A stretch of 53,992 bases of DNA from Leishmania donovani. Taxonomy: Eukaryota > Euglenozoa > Kinetoplastea > Trypanosomatida > Trypanosomatidae. The first letter of the stretch is position 1. Every line of letters starts with the position of its first letter. Shown here in pieces: positions 51,776 to 53,992 of this stretch. A program made the translations under genes and the position numbers. The stretch spans positions 948,284-1,002,275 of the forward strand of contig NC_018258.1 of NCBI RefSeq assembly GCF_000227135.1. Direction: 5' to 3'. The notes under the pieces were generated by a model that saw only the letters and a program-made list of their open reading frames with translations, was not told the origin of the DNA and did no database searches.

Positions 51776-53191
51776 TCACTTGGGCGTGTTGTGGAGGTGC
51801 GCCGCCACGACGCGCGCGATGCTGTACGTCAACCCCTTAGCGTACGGGATGTGCAGGAACTCGTTCGGCCCGTGCGCGTTGCTCTGCGGGCCGAGGAGAC
51901 CCGTCACGACAAACTGCGCCTCTGGATACATGTCGATGAGCATGCCGATGAACGGGATGGCGCCACCCATGCCCTGGCACGCGTACGTGTTGCCGAAGGC
52001 CTCGGTGCTGCCCTCGTGCAGCACCTCCCGCAGCCACGGCTTCAGCTCCGGCGCAGCACAGCCGTTGCCGGCGCCCACGCTCTTGAAGGTCACCTTGGCG
52101 CCGTACGGCGGGTCTGCCTCCAGGATGCGCTTCATCGCCTGCAGTGCAGCCTCGGCCTTCACCAGGGGGGGCAGGCGCATGGAAAGCTTCACCGTCGTGT
52201 GGGTGCGGATGACGTTGCCGGCGATCTGCGGGTCCGGCAGGTTGGCGCCCGTCACGGTGAGGCTCGGCTTCCAAAAGTTCTGAATCGCCAGCTCGACGTT
52301 GTCGCCAGGCACCGTCGCCACGCCCGCCGCCATCGCAAACTGCTCCTTGAACGGCACCGCCTTCATCGCCTCCGCCGCCTTGGCCGCGTAGGGCGGGATC
52401 TCGCAGTGGGCCTCCGGGATCGTCACCTCGCCCGTCTTGCAGTCCTCGATGCGGCTGAGGAGGTCGCGCGTGATGCGGAACGTGTCCGGCACAACGCCGC
52501 CGGCGACGCCACTGTGCATGCTCTCCGTCAGTGTCTGCACCGTCAGCTCGCCGATCGCAACGCCGCGCAGCGACGTCGTGAGCCACACCTGCGAGTAGTT
52601 CATGCTGCCGCTGTCCAGGCACACCATGAGGTCCACCTTGCCGATGCGCTCCTTGCAGCGCTCCATGTAGTAGCCCAGGTCCGGGCTGCCGGACTCCTCG
52701 CCGGCCTCGATCGTGATCACGACACGGCCGTGCGGGATGCCGTGGCGCTGCAGCGACGAGATGGCGGTGACGGCGGCAAAGAGCGCGTAGCCGTCATCGG
52801 CGCCACCGCGGCCGTACAGCTTGCCATCGCGCACGACCGCCTTGTGGGGGTCGAGACCATCCGCCCACGGGCGGAGAGGCGGCTGCTTGTCCATGTGGCC
52901 GTACATAAGCACCGTGTTCTTGGTCGGCTCGGTGCCGGCGATCTCGACGAGGAGGAACGGCGTGCGGCCATCCGCGGTGATAAAGTCGTACGTGAGCCCC
53001 TGCACGTTCTGCGCATTCATCCAATCAATGAGGATGCCAAAGGCTTTCTCCTGCAGGCCATTGGTGGCCCACTCCGGATCGAACTGCGGGCTCTGGTTCG
53101 GCACCTCGATGTAGGCCGAGATAGCCGGTACGATCGTCTTATCCCACTCGGACTCCACCGTCTGCCTCACCTGGGCCCAGACAGCGGACAT
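51776..53191 (-). CDS. M20 family metallopeptidase (carnosinase/CNDP2-like)
   Basis: This is a 471-residue protein that should hydrolyse dipeptides or similar small substrates with a two-zinc centre. Motifs in order are GHMDKQPP (His99 and Asp101, a zinc ligand and its catalytic neighbour), GRGGADDGYAL (bridging Asp), EAGEESGSPD (catalytic Glu and zinc ligand), CLDSG (zinc ligand), and NAHGPNEFLHI near the C-terminus (His ligand). The layout, with the dimerisation domain between, matches the cytosolic nonspecific dipeptidase branch of the family, and length is typical. I chose the ATG at 53189-53191: the frame is open to 53302, but the upstream residues translate a pyrimidine-rich 5' UTR, with an AG at 53275-53276. 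No signal peptide remains with this start, so the enzyme should be cytosolic. The exact substrate cannot be read from sequence. Confidence 0.92.
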   Translation of the reverse strand: MSAVWAQVRQTVESEWDKTIVPAISAYIEVPNQSPQFDPEWATNGLQEKAFGILIDWMNAQNVQGLTYDFITADGRTPFLLVEIAGTEPTKNTVLMYGHMDKQPPLRPWADGLDPHKAVVRDGKLYGRGGADDGYALFAAVTAISSLQRHGIPHGRVVITIEAGEESGSPDLGYYMERCKERIGKVDLMVCLDSGSMNYSQVWLTTSLRGVAIGELTVQTLTESMHSGVAGGVVPDTFRITRDLLSRIEDCKTGEVTIPEAHCEIPPYAAKAAEAMKAVPFKEQFAMAAGVATVPGDNVELAIQNFWKPSLTVTGANLPDPQIAGNVIRTHTTVKLSMRLPPLVKAEAALQAMKRILEADPPYGAKVTFKSVGAGNGCAAPELKPWLREVLHEGSTEAFGNTYACQGMGGAIPFIGMLIDMYPEAQFVVTGLLGPQSNAHGPNEFLHIPYAKGLTYSIARVVAAHLHNTPK

Positions 53192-53911
53192 GGTGGCGAA
53201 GGTGCAGAAAGAAGAGAGAGCGGTGAGCAGAGGTGGAAGGACAGCGGCAACACAGAGAGAGAGGGAGAGAGGGTCTGCGCGGAGAGGAGAATGGAAAAGC
53301 ACGATGATGGTCGATAGGCGATGAAGCTAGAGGAAAAACAAAAGGATGCGTCTGTGTGGGTGGAGAGGGGAGGGGATGAGCTTGTGTGGTCAGCGTCTGT
53401 GGCGCTCGGAGCAGGTACAAGAGCACAGGGCGTAGGGCGAAGCAGAGAGCGAGAGGGGGACGAATGCGCGGTGGAGAACGGGTCATGTGAGAGCGGAGGA
53501 GCTCGGATGGGGAGGGGGAGATGCGGGGAGAGAGTGACGCTTTACACACCTCACACGACAGCGGGTGGCGAGGCGCTGCAGCACGACGCGCCACTTACGC
53601 AGCCGAGCCGCCAGCACGGCACAGAGTCGCTAGTCGGTAGAGCAGCGTGCGTGAAAGCTTCAGGGGCGCTTTCTCCTTTCTCGCTGCGCGCTCTCACTCC
53701 TGCCACCACCCGCAACGAGAGTCCTACGACCCCCCTTGCGGCGCGCACTCAGAAGTAGCCGCCCAGTGCAGATGATCGTGCATTCTCCGTCAGGGAAGTG
53801 GTAAATCACAAATGAGAAAGATGAAAGGACATTGCCAGAGGAGGGGGCAGCGCGTGCGGGCGCACACAAGCGGGTGGCCGCTCATGCCTGCCGTGGCACA
53901 GCCATCGCCGC
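53192..53911. other. Intergenic region between the ubiquitin-L40 and M20 genes
   Basis: No gene is visible. This is the 3' flank of the ubiquitin-L40 gene, then the pyrimidine-rich acceptor region of the peptidase (53192-53300, with a CAG at 53275). The spacing is compact compared with the rest of the window. Confidence 0.55.
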
Positions 53912-53992
53912 CTAGCGCAGCTTCTTCTTCATGCGCAGGTTGGAGCAGTGACCGCAGGCCTTCTTGCGGCAGTTCGTGGCGCGCACCGGCAG
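53912..53992 (-). CDS. RPL40: Ubiquitin-60S ribosomal protein L40 fusion, C-terminal end (partial)
   Basis: The last 26 codons plus a TAG stop (53912-53914) are present. They read as the end of ribosomal protein L40: LPVRATNCRKKACGHC, then NLRMKKKLR. The two Cys pairs around this segment bind zinc in L40, and the basic tail is conserved throughout eukaryotes. In trypanosomatids and most eukaryotes L40 is made as a C-terminal extension of ubiquitin, which would lie just outside the window on the right. The fusion partner is therefore inferred, not seen. Confidence 0.93.
   Translation of the reverse strand: MPVRATNCRKKACGHCSNLRMKKKLR

Noticed and set aside
51380..53317. 645-residue plus-strand frame
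   Set aside because: It is antisense to the M20 peptidase; long antisense frames are normal in GC-rich genes, and the sequence is His/Arg/Val-rich without any domain.

Overview
The window reads as nuclear DNA of a trypanosomatid, most likely Leishmania or a close relative. It is GC-rich, its genes lack introns, and long pyrimidine tracts ending in AG lie just upstream of several start codons, as expected for spliced-leader trans-splicing. Every credible gene is on the minus strand, so the window lies inside one polycistronic (directional) gene cluster transcribed from high to low coordinate. A ubiquitin-L40 gene next to an M20 peptidase, with tryparedoxin-like genes and a GP63 further on, matches what I remember of Leishmania chromosome 31. 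That placement is from memory and was not checked. Four runs of N are assembly gaps.

In transcription order the window holds: the C-terminal end of a ubiquitin-ribosomal L40 fusion (53912-53992); an M20 metallopeptidase (51776-53191); a gap-containing stretch with two inverted repeat copies (49866-51163); a 606-residue tail-anchored protein (45960-47780); an intact GP63 surface metalloprotease (41684-43594); a decayed GP63 copy (about 39590-40130); an extremely GC-rich block (38580-39010); an unidentified gene remnant (37404-38560); and a large disordered protein whose frame continues past three nonsense codons (32776-36174, tail to 32038). Next come a broken membrane-protein gene (27791-29060), a dispersed repeat (26968-27298), a frameshifted tryparedoxin (25688-26235), another remnant (about 24540-25530), an intact tail-anchored tryparedoxin (21359-21919), two N-terminally anchored proteins with basic, disordered tails (16665-18383 and 13591-15027), a repeat-rich gap region (9264-13324), a tRNA-dihydrouridine synthase (6829-8811) and a RING-CH membrane ubiquitin-ligase-like protein (1415-5293). 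The left edge (1-353) is an exact inverted copy of 49866-50218.

The genes do not form a pathway. In trypanosomatids, neighbours in a cluster are co-transcribed but regulated mainly after transcription, so the long intergenic and UTR stretches, with their dispersed repeats, are where control elements would sit. The most notable signals are the 50-kb-spaced perfect inverted repeat, a cluster of broken genes between about 24.5 and 40.1 kb, and direct repeats that exactly flank three of the gaps. Several frame breaks fall at homopolymer runs, so some broken genes may be sequencing errors rather than true pseudogenes. I found no CRISPR arrays, tRNA or rRNA genes, or convincing plus-strand genes.
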